Source: Christensenella sp. UBA941
GTDB lineage: Bacteria > Bacillota > Clostridia > Christensenellales > UBA941
DNA length: 12,326 nucleotides
Direction: 5' to 3'
NCBI GenBank assembly: GCA_002293365.1
Contig: DBDD01000195.1
Location: 1 to 12,326, forward strand
In this document: in pieces, positions 6,060 through 12,326 of the stretch
Position numbering within the stretch: the first letter of the stretch is position 1
How the letters are laid out: each line of letters begins with the position of its first letter
The notes under the pieces: model-generated
The model's database searches: none
Told to the model about the DNA's origin: nothing
The model's input: only the letters and a program-made list of their open reading frames with translations
Program-made: the position numbers and the translations under genes

Positions 6060-7001
6060 ATGGCGCGGATACCGTTAATAATAGATTCCGATCCGGGTTT
6101 GGGCGACGCCGTTACAATCGCGGCGGCATTATGTTCCGATCTGCTCGATTTGAAGGCGCTGACAGTCGTCGCCGGGCAGCAAAGCGTCGAAAATACGCTG
6201 CAAAACGCGCTCGATATTGTCGAATACTTCGATTCAGACCTCGAAGTCGCCCGCGGAGCCGAGCGGCCGCTGTTCCGGACGCTCGTTACGGCCCGAAAAG
6301 CCGGCGAAGAGGATATCGGCGTCTTCGACAGGCATATCAAGAAGCCCAGCCCGCGTTCCGCGCTCGAAGCCTTGCGCGCAACGATCAGCGAATCCCCGCG
6401 CAAGGTAACCTTGCTCGCGCTCGGGCCTTTAACGAATATCGCGCAGCTGATTTTAGCCTATCCCGACGTAAAAAGCAAGATAGAGCGCATAGTCGTCGTG
6501 GGCGGCGCGGCGTCTGGCGGCAACATAACCCCCGCCGCGGAGTTCAATATGTACGTCGACCCGGAAGCCGCCGAAGCTGTCTTCAACGCGCAGCTGCCCG
6601 TCACGATGATCGGCCTCGAGCAGTCGCATAGGTTCACCTTCTCAAACGCCGACCGCGCGCGCCTCGCGAATATAAATGGCAAAGCCGCGCAAATGACGCT
6701 TCAGGCCGTAGACCAGCTTACTAAGGCCTATGAAGAGCTGAACTGGGGTATTCCGGCGATGTACGAGGTTTTGGGCGTTATATATCTGACAAACCCGGAA
6801 TGGTTCCAATCGGAGCAGATGCGCGTCGATATCGAAACGAAGGGCAGCCTTACTCGCGGCATGACGGTCGTGGACGCCCATAAAGTGACGGATCGGGAGC
6901 CGAATGTTTCCGTCGTAACGAGCCTAGACCGCGATGGATGCATGAATTCGTTCCTAGAGCTTATCGCCGGCGATATGGTGAAAAGGGTCGAAGAGGAGTA
7001 A
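6060..7001 (+). CDS. Nucleoside hydrolase (IUNH) fold protein with altered active site
   Basis: Member of the inosine-uridine nucleoside N-ribohydrolase family, 313 residues, usual length, cytosolic. ATG 6060 has GGAGG at 6049-6053. The fold signature is clear: IIDSDPGLGDA (7-17), LALGPLTNIA (119-128), GNITPAAEFNMYVDPEAA (154-171). However, the canonical DxDPGxDD motif reads DSDPGLGD, so the first Asp of the DD pair is Gly15. The Asn of the usual VAGN motif is Gln40. The His-Asp pair that supplies leaving-group contact and a Ca2+ ligand aligns with Tyr235-Glu236 in PAMYEVLGV. GLDVTH reads GLEQSH. Asp9, Asp11, Asp16, Thr125, Asn155, Glu161 and Asn163 are kept. Fold assignment is strong. Ordinary nucleoside hydrolysis is doubtful: it may be a divergent hydrolase or a ligand-binding relative. 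Confidence 0.88.
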   Translation: MARIPLIIDSDPGLGDAVTIAAALCSDLLDLKALTVVAGQQSVENTLQNALDIVEYFDSDLEVARGAERPLFRTLVTARKAGEEDIGVFDRHIKKPSPRSALEALRATISESPRKVTLLALGPLTNIAQLILAYPDVKSKIERIVVVGGAASGGNITPAAEFNMYVDPEAAEAVFNAQLPVTMIGLEQSHRFTFSNADRARLANINGKAAQMTLQAVDQLTKAYEELNWGIPAMYEVLGVIYLTNPEWFQSEQMRVDIETKGSLTRGMTVVDAHKVTDREPNVSVVTSLDRDGCMNSFLELIAGDMVKRVEEE

Positions 7002-7003
7002 AA

Positions 7004-8050
7004 TTACAATTCTCTGAAATTATCGATTTTCGGCGGCGAAGCGTCGTCGAGCTCAAATCTAAACATGCGCGCGTCGAAGATATTCTCCGACGCTTTTTTA
7101 TATATGCCCATAAAAACGCAATTCTCCTCCGCCGGCGTACCGTATAGCGGGGGAGCCCAGCCCTCGAATTCGCCCATAAACTCGGAGATATCCTCAAAGT
7201 CGACGCTTTCGCCGAGTTCTCTTGTCAGATAGCTGAAGGCCTCGCTTTCAAAGCGGTTTTGCACGGCCTCTATAAACGCTATTACCGTATCGCTTGGCGC
7301 GGCGGGCCGCCGTACCCTTATAGCCGGTTCGGAGGAGATTAGCGCAAACTTGCTTCCGTCCAGAGCGTAAACGCTGCGCTGTTCATGCTTCAAATGCGTC
7401 TCCAGACGCGTCAGGCAATTCACGCGCCCGTCGTTCGCGATAGTGAACCCTTCGGCCACATGCTCGAACGCAATCGAATAGCGTTCCTTCGCGTTTCGGA
7501 CGCAAAGGAGCCTCTCGCCGCCGGTTTCGTTTATATGCACGAAAAGCAATTCATCCCCCGCGGGCGACCTTCTTGGAAGCAGGACGCCATTGCGCGCGTC
7601 CGTAGCGATTGTATGCCCTAAGAGCAGCTTATCGTCCGCATCCTCAATTAAAAGGTGCAGCCCGTTTTCATAAAAAAGCGTAGCGCGCGCATTAAGCCAG
7701 TCCTTAGCGGCGATAGTAAACGGAAACGAATAAAGAGGACGCTCTGCAAGCGCGCCCGGCTCTATCTCAAGCGCGAATACGCCGCCCGGCCAGCGGATAA
7801 TACGCATGCCGTCGGTGCGCGCGGGGTTCACCAGCTCGCCGCGGTTGAACGTAAGCTTGCGCGTAACGGAAAACAGCTGCGCGCCGCGCTTGCCGCCAAG
7901 CGGCAAGACGGAAACGTATACGTCCCCCGTATGCGATACCGGCAGGCTGACCGCGCCGACATTTTCTCCGATTTCACCGATAAACGTACCGTTGACCTCC
8001 ACGGCGGCGGGTGTTTTAGATTGTACGACGAGCAAGGGGATTGCGTTCAT
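7004..8050 (-). CDS. Unrecognised 348-residue cytosolic protein
   Basis: I do not recognise a family. The protein has no signal peptide or membrane segment and reads as largely beta: many short alternating hydrophobic strands, Gly/Asn turns, and an N-terminal stretch (about residues 13-52) of the form AVEVNGTFIGEIG that resembles a small beta-sandwich or PEGA-like module. The C-terminal 80 residues (about 265-348) look more helical, with an acidic region near ESVDFEDISEFMGEFEG. The ATG is well supported by GGAGG six bases upstream. Its stop is separated by only two bases from the stop of the convergent nucleoside-hydrolase gene. It is divergent from the Uma2 gene across a 190-nt gap. A stand-alone sensor or structural protein is possible, but no function can be assigned. 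Confidence 0.75.
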   Translation of the reverse strand: MNAIPLLVVQSKTPAAVEVNGTFIGEIGENVGAVSLPVSHTGDVYVSVLPLGGKRGAQLFSVTRKLTFNRGELVNPARTDGMRIIRWPGGVFALEIEPGALAERPLYSFPFTIAAKDWLNARATLFYENGLHLLIEDADDKLLLGHTIATDARNGVLLPRRSPAGDELLFVHINETGGERLLCVRNAKERYSIAFEHVAEGFTIANDGRVNCLTRLETHLKHEQRSVYALDGSKFALISSEPAIRVRRPAAPSDTVIAFIEAVQNRFESEAFSYLTRELGESVDFEDISEFMGEFEGWAPPLYGTPAEENCVFMGIYKKASENIFDARMFRFELDDASPPKIDNFREL

Positions 8051-8240
8051 GGCGGGCCTCCGGTAATATTTAACAGCTTATTGACCGCGTAATTTGGCCG
8101 GTTATCGCGTGATTATGTTTATTCGAGCGCCGGGGCGAAAATTCAGATAAATTCAGCGGGTCTCTTTGTTTCGCTTTGCAGGAAAAAATAACGCGAAGTG
8201 CGAATACTAAAAGTTATGGATTTTTGATAGGAGGCTGAAT

Positions 8241-8789
8241 ATGCCCGGATTTGCATTGGAACCAGATCGGCGCTATACGCTAGCCGATTATCAGACGTGG
8301 CCGGATTCCGAGCGTTGGGAGCTTATTGACGGCGCGGCCTATATGATGTCGCCCTCGCCTTCGCGCGGCCATCAGGACTTAATCCTGGAGCTTGCAGGTA
8401 TACTCCGCGATTTCCTGAAGGGCAAGCCGTGCAAGCCCGTCGTCGCTCCTTACGACGTGAAATTTGACGATCATACGGTCGTTCAGCCTGATATCTCCGT
8501 TTGGTGCGCCCGTCATGGCGAAGCAACAGAAGAAGAGCTTTCCGTCGTCGTAGAGGTGCTTTCGCCCTCAAGCGCGTCGCACGATTTGATAAAAAAGCTT
8601 GCGCTGTACGAAAAGCATGGCGTGCCGGAATACTGGGTCGTCGCGCCGGACGAAAAGCGCTTGATATGCTTTTCGTTTATTGAAGCTAAATATTCCGCAG
8701 CATATTTTGACGCCGGCGAATTCAAGAGCGAAAAGCTCGCGGGGTTTAGCTTTGACGTGGAGGAGTATTTCAAATCGGCGGCGGAGTGA
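8241..8789 (+). CDS. Uma2 family (DUF820) PD-(D/E)xK nuclease-like protein
   Basis: Member of the Uma2/DUF820 family, which has the restriction-endonuclease fold and is common in multi-copy form in cyanobacteria and some Firmicutes; its cellular role is unclear. The 182-residue length is typical. The visible order is YTLADYQTWP (12-21), RWELIDGAAYMMSPSPS (25-41), VQPDISVW (81-88) with candidate catalytic Asp84, VVEVLSPSS (103-111) with Glu105, Lys118/119, then GVPEYWVVAPDE. AGGAGG at 8229-8234 is six bases from the ATG. The next gene begins 36 nt later, so it could be the first gene of the downstream operon, or a solitary gene inserted in front of it. No toxin-antitoxin or methylase partner is present. 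Confidence 0.88.
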   Translation: MPGFALEPDRRYTLADYQTWPDSERWELIDGAAYMMSPSPSRGHQDLILELAGILRDFLKGKPCKPVVAPYDVKFDDHTVVQPDISVWCARHGEATEEELSVVVEVLSPSSASHDLIKKLALYEKHGVPEYWVVAPDEKRLICFSFIEAKYSAAYFDAGEFKSEKLAGFSFDVEEYFKSAAE

Positions 8790-8825
8790 TCCCTACATGA
8801 TTTTTACAACAAGGAGAATCAACAT

Positions 8826-9506
8826 ATGAGCGAACGCCAAGCGCCCGAAATACACGGCATACTGCGCCGGCACATGATTAAAGTGCCGGAGAGCATTCAG
8901 CGCGCCAGCGGCATCAAAATCTTCGGGAAGTTAATCCGCTCCCTGGTCTTCACGACGGACGTCGCCGTCATCCGCAACATAAACGCCAACGCGGTTATCG
9001 CCGTATATCCCTTTACGCCGCAGCCGGCCATAACAAACGCGCTGATGTCCGTGGCGGACGTACCGGTTTTCTGCGGTATCGGCGGCGGGATTACCGGCGG
9101 CAAGCGCGTCGTCAATCTCGGGCGGCACGCCGAGTTCGAGGGGGCGATAGGCGTCGTCGTTAACGCGCCCACGCCCAACGATACGATCATACGCCTGAAA
9201 GAGGCGCTCGATATACCCGTCGTCGTCACAATCGCGCACGAACACGACGACTTCAAGGGCCGCCTCGAAGCGGGCGTGGATATCTTCAACGTTTCGGGCG
9301 CGGCGCGTACCGCCGATATTATAAAGGTTATCCGCGACAAATATCCCGACGTCCCGATCATCGCGACGGGCGGCGACAGGGACGAAACGATACTAAAAAC
9401 GATAGAAGCCGGGGCGAACGCTATTACCTTTACACCGCCAACGCCGGGGCAGCTCTTCAAGGGCATCATGGAAAAATACCGCATTGCGGAGGATCGAAAG
9501 AGCTGA
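8826..9506 (+). CDS. Conserved TIM-barrel protein of unknown function
   Basis: A 226-residue protein that I recognise as a conserved clostridial type often auto-labelled hydrolase, though no hydrolase motif is visible. The alternating beta/alpha pattern looks like a TIM barrel of the phosphate-binding class: repeated hydrophobic strands ending in Gly/Asn (GIGGGITGG at 84-92, VVNAPTPNDT at 111-120, FNVSGAART, IIATGGDRDET near 183-193, GANAITFTPPTP). The two Gly-rich strand ends near 84-92 and 185 are the natural phosphate-binding candidates. The ATG has AAGGAG nine bases upstream. Its TGA overlaps the ATG of the next gene by one base, showing co-translation with the membrane adaptor. Substrate and reaction are unknown. 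Confidence 0.8.
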   Translation: MSERQAPEIHGILRRHMIKVPESIQRASGIKIFGKLIRSLVFTTDVAVIRNINANAVIAVYPFTPQPAITNALMSVADVPVFCGIGGGITGGKRVVNLGRHAEFEGAIGVVVNAPTPNDTIIRLKEALDIPVVVTIAHEHDDFKGRLEAGVDIFNVSGAARTADIIKVIRDKYPDVPIIATGGDRDETILKTIEAGANAITFTPPTPGQLFKGIMEKYRIAEDRKS

Positions 9507-10696
9507 TGGCGAAGAAGCGAAGAAGAATCAAGGCCCGTTTTTTCATATTGCTGCTGGTGATAATCGCCGCTGCCGCCGCCGTCTACATATTCCTTATCTC
9601 TCCGGGCGGCGCCTCGGAGCTTGAAAACGGCACGCTAGGTTTCCAGAAGGATATAAACGTAGCCCTCGTGCGCGACGAGCAGATCATCAACGCCGAAAAC
9701 TACTCCAAGCTGAATTTCCTCGTAAACGAGGGCGAGCGCGTCGACGCCGGTCGAAAGGTCGTCGAGGTATATGTTTGGGGCTTCAACGAGAGCGTTTTGC
9801 AGGAGCTCTTAGCTCTGCAACAGGAGATAAAGGAGTATCAGGAGGAAACGCTGCGCGACGTCACCAGCAATCAGGAGCTCAATTCGCTCAACAGTGCGGT
9901 AATAACCGCGGCGCAGCAGGCGCGCGACGCCGTACGCGGCGCGGACGCCGTCGATCTTCTGGCGATAGAGCGCACGCTGAAAGACTCCATGGAGCGGCGT
10001 CGTCAGTTCTTGAAGGATACAGTCAACACCGACCCGACTCTAAACGAGCGGTACGCAGAGGAAACCGCCAAGATCGAACAGCTCGAAAGCTTCAAGCGCG
10101 ATTATCTCGCAGAGGATTCAGGGATGGTCAGCTTCTACTTCGACGGCTACGAATCGTTGTTTTCTCCAAACGAGCTGCCCAATCTTTCCGTCGATTCGCT
10201 AACGCGGCTCTTTAGAGGAACGCTGCAAAAACCCGTAGCCCCCAGGGCGGAGACGCCGCTCTACCGCCTCGTGGACTCGCTGCACTGGTATTGCGTATTC
10301 GGAACATCCAAAAACGACCGCGTATCGATATCCGAGGGCATGACGGTTTCCATCGCGTTTGAGGGCTATAACGACAAGCCCTATCAGGGTACGGTGGCCT
10401 CAGTCGCCGTAAACGCCGACGGCGGCGCGGTATACGTGCTCGAAATGAGCGAGGACTTGGGCCCGTTTCTGGCGGTTCGGCACGTTAAGGCGACGCTGAA
10501 GCAGGACTTTACCGGAATAAAAGCGCCAGCCTCGGCGATCTTAACGCAAAACGGCGCGCCCTATATCCGCGTACGCGAAAACAACAGCGTCGTCGAGATA
10601 CCCGTGCGCGTGCTGTACCAGGACCAGCAGGAGGCGATAATCGAGTCCACAGACGCTTCAAGGCCGCTGAGCGCGGGGATGAGGCTGGCTAGGTAA
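9506..10696 (+). CDS. HlyD-like membrane-anchored adaptor protein
   Basis: A 396-residue protein with the layout of membrane fusion (HlyD/RND adaptor) proteins. It has a Lys/Arg-rich start and one N-terminal membrane helix (about 11-33). A split lipoyl/barrel-sandwich region follows, where NEGERVDAGRKVVEVY (about 75-90) is typical. A charged helical coiled-coil hairpin runs at about 95-205. Beta-barrel segments close the protein (SISEGMTVSIAFEGYNDKPYQGTV, then PASAILTQNGAPYIRV). The bulk lies outside the membrane. No ABC or RND pump is encoded nearby, which is common for this clostridial subgroup placed beside yggS and sepF. A role in envelope or division linked to SepF is inference. Start overlap TGATG couples it to the TIM-barrel gene. 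Confidence 0.82.
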   Translation: MAKKRRRIKARFFILLLVIIAAAAAVYIFLISPGGASELENGTLGFQKDINVALVRDEQIINAENYSKLNFLVNEGERVDAGRKVVEVYVWGFNESVLQELLALQQEIKEYQEETLRDVTSNQELNSLNSAVITAAQQARDAVRGADAVDLLAIERTLKDSMERRRQFLKDTVNTDPTLNERYAEETAKIEQLESFKRDYLAEDSGMVSFYFDGYESLFSPNELPNLSVDSLTRLFRGTLQKPVAPRAETPLYRLVDSLHWYCVFGTSKNDRVSISEGMTVSIAFEGYNDKPYQGTVASVAVNADGGAVYVLEMSEDLGPFLAVRHVKATLKQDFTGIKAPASAILTQNGAPYIRVRENNSVVEIPVRVLYQDQQEAIIESTDASRPLSAGMRLAR

Positions 10697-10706
10697 GGAG
10701 ATATAT

Positions 10707-11396
10707 TTGAGCATACTCGCAGACAACCTATACGAAATCCAATCCCGCGTCGCGTCAGCCGCCTCTGCGGCCCTTCGCGACCCTAATTCCGTCCGGCTGA
10801 TAGCCGTTACAAAGACGGTTCCGGCAGAGGTAATAAACGAGGCGATTTCCCTTGGAATTACGGAAATCGGCGAAAATCGGGCGCAAGAATGGGCCTTAAA
10901 GGCCCCGAATGTGAACATTCTGAAAAGTTCCGTACATTTCATTGGACAGGCACAGAGCAACAAACTAAAATCAATAATTACAATAGCCAATATTATCCAC
11001 TCCTTGGATAAGCTGTCAACCGCTAAGGAAATCGAGCGGCTTATGGGACAAGAAGGCGAACGGCGCAAGGTTTTGGTTCAGGTCAACATCGGGCGCGAGC
11101 CGCAAAAGGGCGGCGTGCTCGAAGAGGATCTATCCGCGCTTTTAGAAGGCGTCTCGCGCCTGACGCGGGTCGAGATTATCGGGCTTATGTGCATTCCTCC
11201 GTTTGACCGGCCCGCGCGCCCGTATTTCGCGCAATTGCGGCGGCTCGCTCAAAAGATGGAAGGGCACAAATTCCCGAACGTCAGCATGAAGGAGCTCTCC
11301 ATGGGCATGAGCTCCGACTACGAGGAAGCTATTCTTGAAGGGGCTACGATGGTGCGCGTGGGGAGCGCTCTATTCGGCAGCAGAAGCACTCATTAA
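10707..11396 (+). CDS. yggS: YggS/YlmE family PLP-binding protein (PLP homeostasis)
   Basis: Single-domain alanine-racemase-like barrel that binds pyridoxal 5'-phosphate and buffers it in the cytosol, influencing vitamin B6 and amino-acid balance; no catalytic activity is established for the family. The 229 residues match the usual size. LIAVTK places the Schiff-base lysine at Lys36, the same number as in E. coli YggS. Further motifs are GENRAQEW (55-62), HFIGQAQSNKLK (77-88), GLMCIPPFD, SMGMSSDYEEAI and the phosphate-binding MVRVGSALFGSR. HFIGQAQSNK departs slightly from the common HFIGHLQ/NLQ form. The start is TTG, six bases after an AAGGAG that overlaps the previous stop. It sits directly before sepF, as in the ylmE-sepF pair of other Gram-positives. 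Confidence 0.95.
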   Translation: MSILADNLYEIQSRVASAASAALRDPNSVRLIAVTKTVPAEVINEAISLGITEIGENRAQEWALKAPNVNILKSSVHFIGQAQSNKLKSIITIANIIHSLDKLSTAKEIERLMGQEGERRKVLVQVNIGREPQKGGVLEEDLSALLEGVSRLTRVEIIGLMCIPPFDRPARPYFAQLRRLAQKMEGHKFPNVSMKELSMGMSSDYEEAILEGATMVRVGSALFGSRSTH

Positions 11397-11438
11397 CACG
11401 GATACACGGAAGTATTCTATTCGCAGGAGGGAAACTGT

Positions 11439-11870
11439 ATGGCGCGCACTTTTTTTAACAAGTTCCTGGACTACATCGGCTTGGAAGAAACCGAGGTCGA
11501 CGATAGCGAACTGCTCGACGAGGAAACGGACGTTATGCCCCACGAGGACAATATCGTGAACATAAACCGCGCTCGCGAGCGTGGGGGCAAGGTTGTCAGT
11601 ATGCCGTCGCCCGCTACTCAAATGAAGATGATCGTGTATCAGCCTTTGTCTTACGAGGATACGCAAAATATCATCGACAATTTGAAAAGCCGCAAGCCTG
11701 TAATAGTCAATATGGAAGAGCTCGAAATCGACTGCGCGCAACGCATACTCGATTTCATGGCGGGCGCGATTTACGCGCTTAGCGGCACGATCCATAAGAT
11801 TTCGCGCGGGATTTTCGTCGTCGCTCCAAACAATATCGATGTCGTCGGCAACGACGACGAGAACTTCTAA
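11439..11870 (+). CDS. sepF: Cell division protein SepF
   Basis: SepF binds the C-terminal tail of FtsZ and tethers Z-rings to the membrane, helping align FtsZ filaments during septation. The 143 residues have the full family layout. An N-terminal amphipathic membrane-targeting helix (MARTFFNKFLDYIGL) is followed by an acidic, disordered linker (about 16-55). The SepF/DUF552 core runs from about 62 to 135: IVYQPLSYEDTQNIIDNL, KPVIVNMEELEI, AQRILDFMAGAIYALSG, and KISRGIFVVAPNNIDV at the end. AGGAGG at 11425-11430 gives good spacing to the ATG. It is the last gene of the operon, with a strong terminator 23 nt downstream. The usual following genes ylmG, ylmH and divIVA are absent here. Confidence 0.96.
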   Translation: MARTFFNKFLDYIGLEETEVDDSELLDEETDVMPHEDNIVNINRARERGGKVVSMPSPATQMKMIVYQPLSYEDTQNIIDNLKSRKPVIVNMEELEIDCAQRILDFMAGAIYALSGTIHKISRGIFVVAPNNIDVVGNDDENF

Positions 11871-11893
11871 GAAACTCCAACGTTTTTCAGCTC

Positions 11894-11936
11894 GCCGCTA
11901 AAGAACAGCAATATGCTGTTCTTTAGCGGCGTTTTA
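11894..11936 (+). terminator. Strong rho-independent terminator after sepF
   Basis: Perfect 17-bp stem, with arms GCCGCTAAAGAACAGCA (11894-11910) and its complement (11914-11930), a 3-nt loop ATA and then GTTTTAAGTT. Confidence 0.92.
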
Positions 11937-11947
11937 AGTTATATAAA

Positions 11948-11991
11948 AAGCAGGTATTCACAAGGGCCGCAGCCCTTGCGAACACCTGCTT
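11948..11991 (-). terminator. 20-bp hairpin, best paired as minus-strand RNA
   Basis: Inverted repeat with arms AAGCAGGTATTCACAAGGGC and GCCCTTGCGAACACCTGCTT around a 4-nt loop. The two imperfect positions are A against C in plus RNA but G-U in minus RNA, so only the minus transcript pairs fully. On the minus strand the stem runs straight into TTTTTATAT, as a terminator would. No minus-strand gene is visible within the window to its right. Confidence 0.5.
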
Positions 11992-12045
11992 ATGAACGTA
12001 AGCCGCTAATTGCAGCCCAAGCTTGAGAAAAACTTGCAAAAACGC

Positions 12046-12075
12046 TTTACTTTCGCCCGTTTGTTCCGATATTAT
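12046..12075 (+). promoter_or_regulatory. Possible sigma-A promoter of the exported-protein gene
   Basis: TTTACT (12046-12051) and TATTAT (12070-12075) are separated by 18 nt. The region is AT-rich and follows the sepF terminator. A small hairpin, CCGCGTGCGCGCGG (12092-12105), lies in the predicted leader. Confidence 0.45.
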
Positions 12076-12154
12076 GATAAATAAGATATTTCCGCGTGCG
12101 CGCGGGTTGCTATGAATAGACAAGATAAATAGAGCCGCAATTTGGAGGTTCAAA

Positions 12155-12326
12155 ATGAATACATTTCGCAAGAGCGTTTGCGCTCTCTTGATTTTTACGA
12201 TGGTGCTGGGCGTCATGCCGCTTGGCGAGGTCGCGCCGTTTTTGAACGAAGCGCCGTTCTCGGCGGTAGCGTACGCGACTGCGGGCGACGCCGTTGGCGA
12301 AGAGCTCGTTGCCGCCCCGCCTGTTC
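12155..12326 (+). CDS. N-terminal part of an exported protein (cut by window edge)
   Basis: Fifty-seven codons are visible before the window ends. The sequence begins MNTFRKSVCALLIFTMVLGV, a classical signal peptide with a basic n-region (Arg5, Lys6) and a hydrophobic core. A plausible signal peptidase I site is after AVAYA (about residue 42); the segment between core and site is longer than usual. The mature part starts TAGDAVGEELVAAPPV, which is Ala/Pro-rich. GGAGG at 12144-12148 is six bases from the ATG. It lies behind the sepF terminator, so it is its own transcription unit. The function is unknown; a large surface or S-layer-like protein is one guess from the leader alone. Confidence 0.8.
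   Translation, partial: MNTFRKSVCALLIFTMVLGVMPLGEVAPFLNEAPFSAVAYATAGDAVGEELVAAPPV

Noticed and set aside
8241..8789. Uma2 protein as part of a defence or restriction system
   Set aside because: No methyltransferase, helicase or toxin-antitoxin partner lies nearby; the neighbours are housekeeping-type genes.
8897..9484. Minus-strand open frame (195 codons) opposite the TIM-barrel gene
   Set aside because: Low-complexity shadow frame; the plus-strand gene has a start site, overlap coupling and recognisable fold pattern.
9506..10696. Complete tripartite or type I export system
   Set aside because: Only the adaptor is present; no ABC or RND pump or outer-membrane channel gene is in the window, and the host looks Gram-positive.
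12001..12154. Riboswitch ahead of the exported-protein gene
   Set aside because: Only one short GC hairpin is visible; I could not fit a known aptamer such as the c-di-GMP type.
11923..12216. Minus-strand 97-codon frame over the gap after sepF
   Set aside because: It starts inside the exported-protein gene, has no ribosome binding site, and ends within the sepF terminator stem.

Overview
The window looks like a chromosomal segment of an anaerobic, probably spore-forming Bacillota of class Clostridia, likely an uncultured lineage. The basis is indirect: strong GGAGG-type ribosome binding sites, GTG and TTG starts, a SepF/YlmE-type division cluster, a CotH-family (spore-coat kinase-like) protein, and dispersed palindromic intergenic repeats of the TGTAGGGGCG...CGCCCG type. 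Base and codon use look even from end to end. I see no IS element, CRISPR array, rRNA, tRNA or obvious prophage.

Layout. (1) 50-2817, plus strand: a tight three-gene cassette of a VTC-domain polyphosphate polymerase, a DUF4956 membrane protein and a secreted or anchored CotH-family protein. (2) 2860-4110, minus strand: a small Cys-rich protein with a sugar-binding-like C-terminus, preceded by a CDF metal exporter. (3) 4111-4422: a gene-free island with five copies of a palindromic repeat plus a 32-nt perfect palindrome. Two further copies lie at the left edge of the window and on the CotH stop codon. (4) 4423-5778, minus strand: an NSS-family Na+-dependent amino-acid transporter. It is divergent from (5) 6060-7001, plus strand: a nucleoside-hydrolase-fold protein with several catalytic positions changed. 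The gap between them holds a good promoter on each strand and a tandem 23-bp repeat beside the plus-strand promoter. (6) 7004-8050, minus strand: an unrecognised 348-residue protein convergent with (5), with only 2 nt between the stop codons. (7) 8241-11870, plus strand: a Uma2/DUF820 nuclease-like gene, then a TIM-barrel protein of unknown function, a HlyD-like membrane-anchored adaptor, the PLP-binding protein YggS/YlmE and the division protein SepF, ended by a strong terminator. (8) 12155 to the edge: the start of an exported protein.

How they fit together. VTC, DUF4956 and CotH probably act together at the envelope: an inner-face polyphosphate synthase, a membrane partner and an external kinase-like protein. 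The TIM-barrel, adaptor, YggS and SepF genes look like one transcription unit tied to division and envelope homeostasis. The most unusual points are the degenerate nucleoside hydrolase, the tandem operator-like repeats in front of it, the repeat family whose stems vary in a compensatory way, and the small Cys-rich protein next to CotH.
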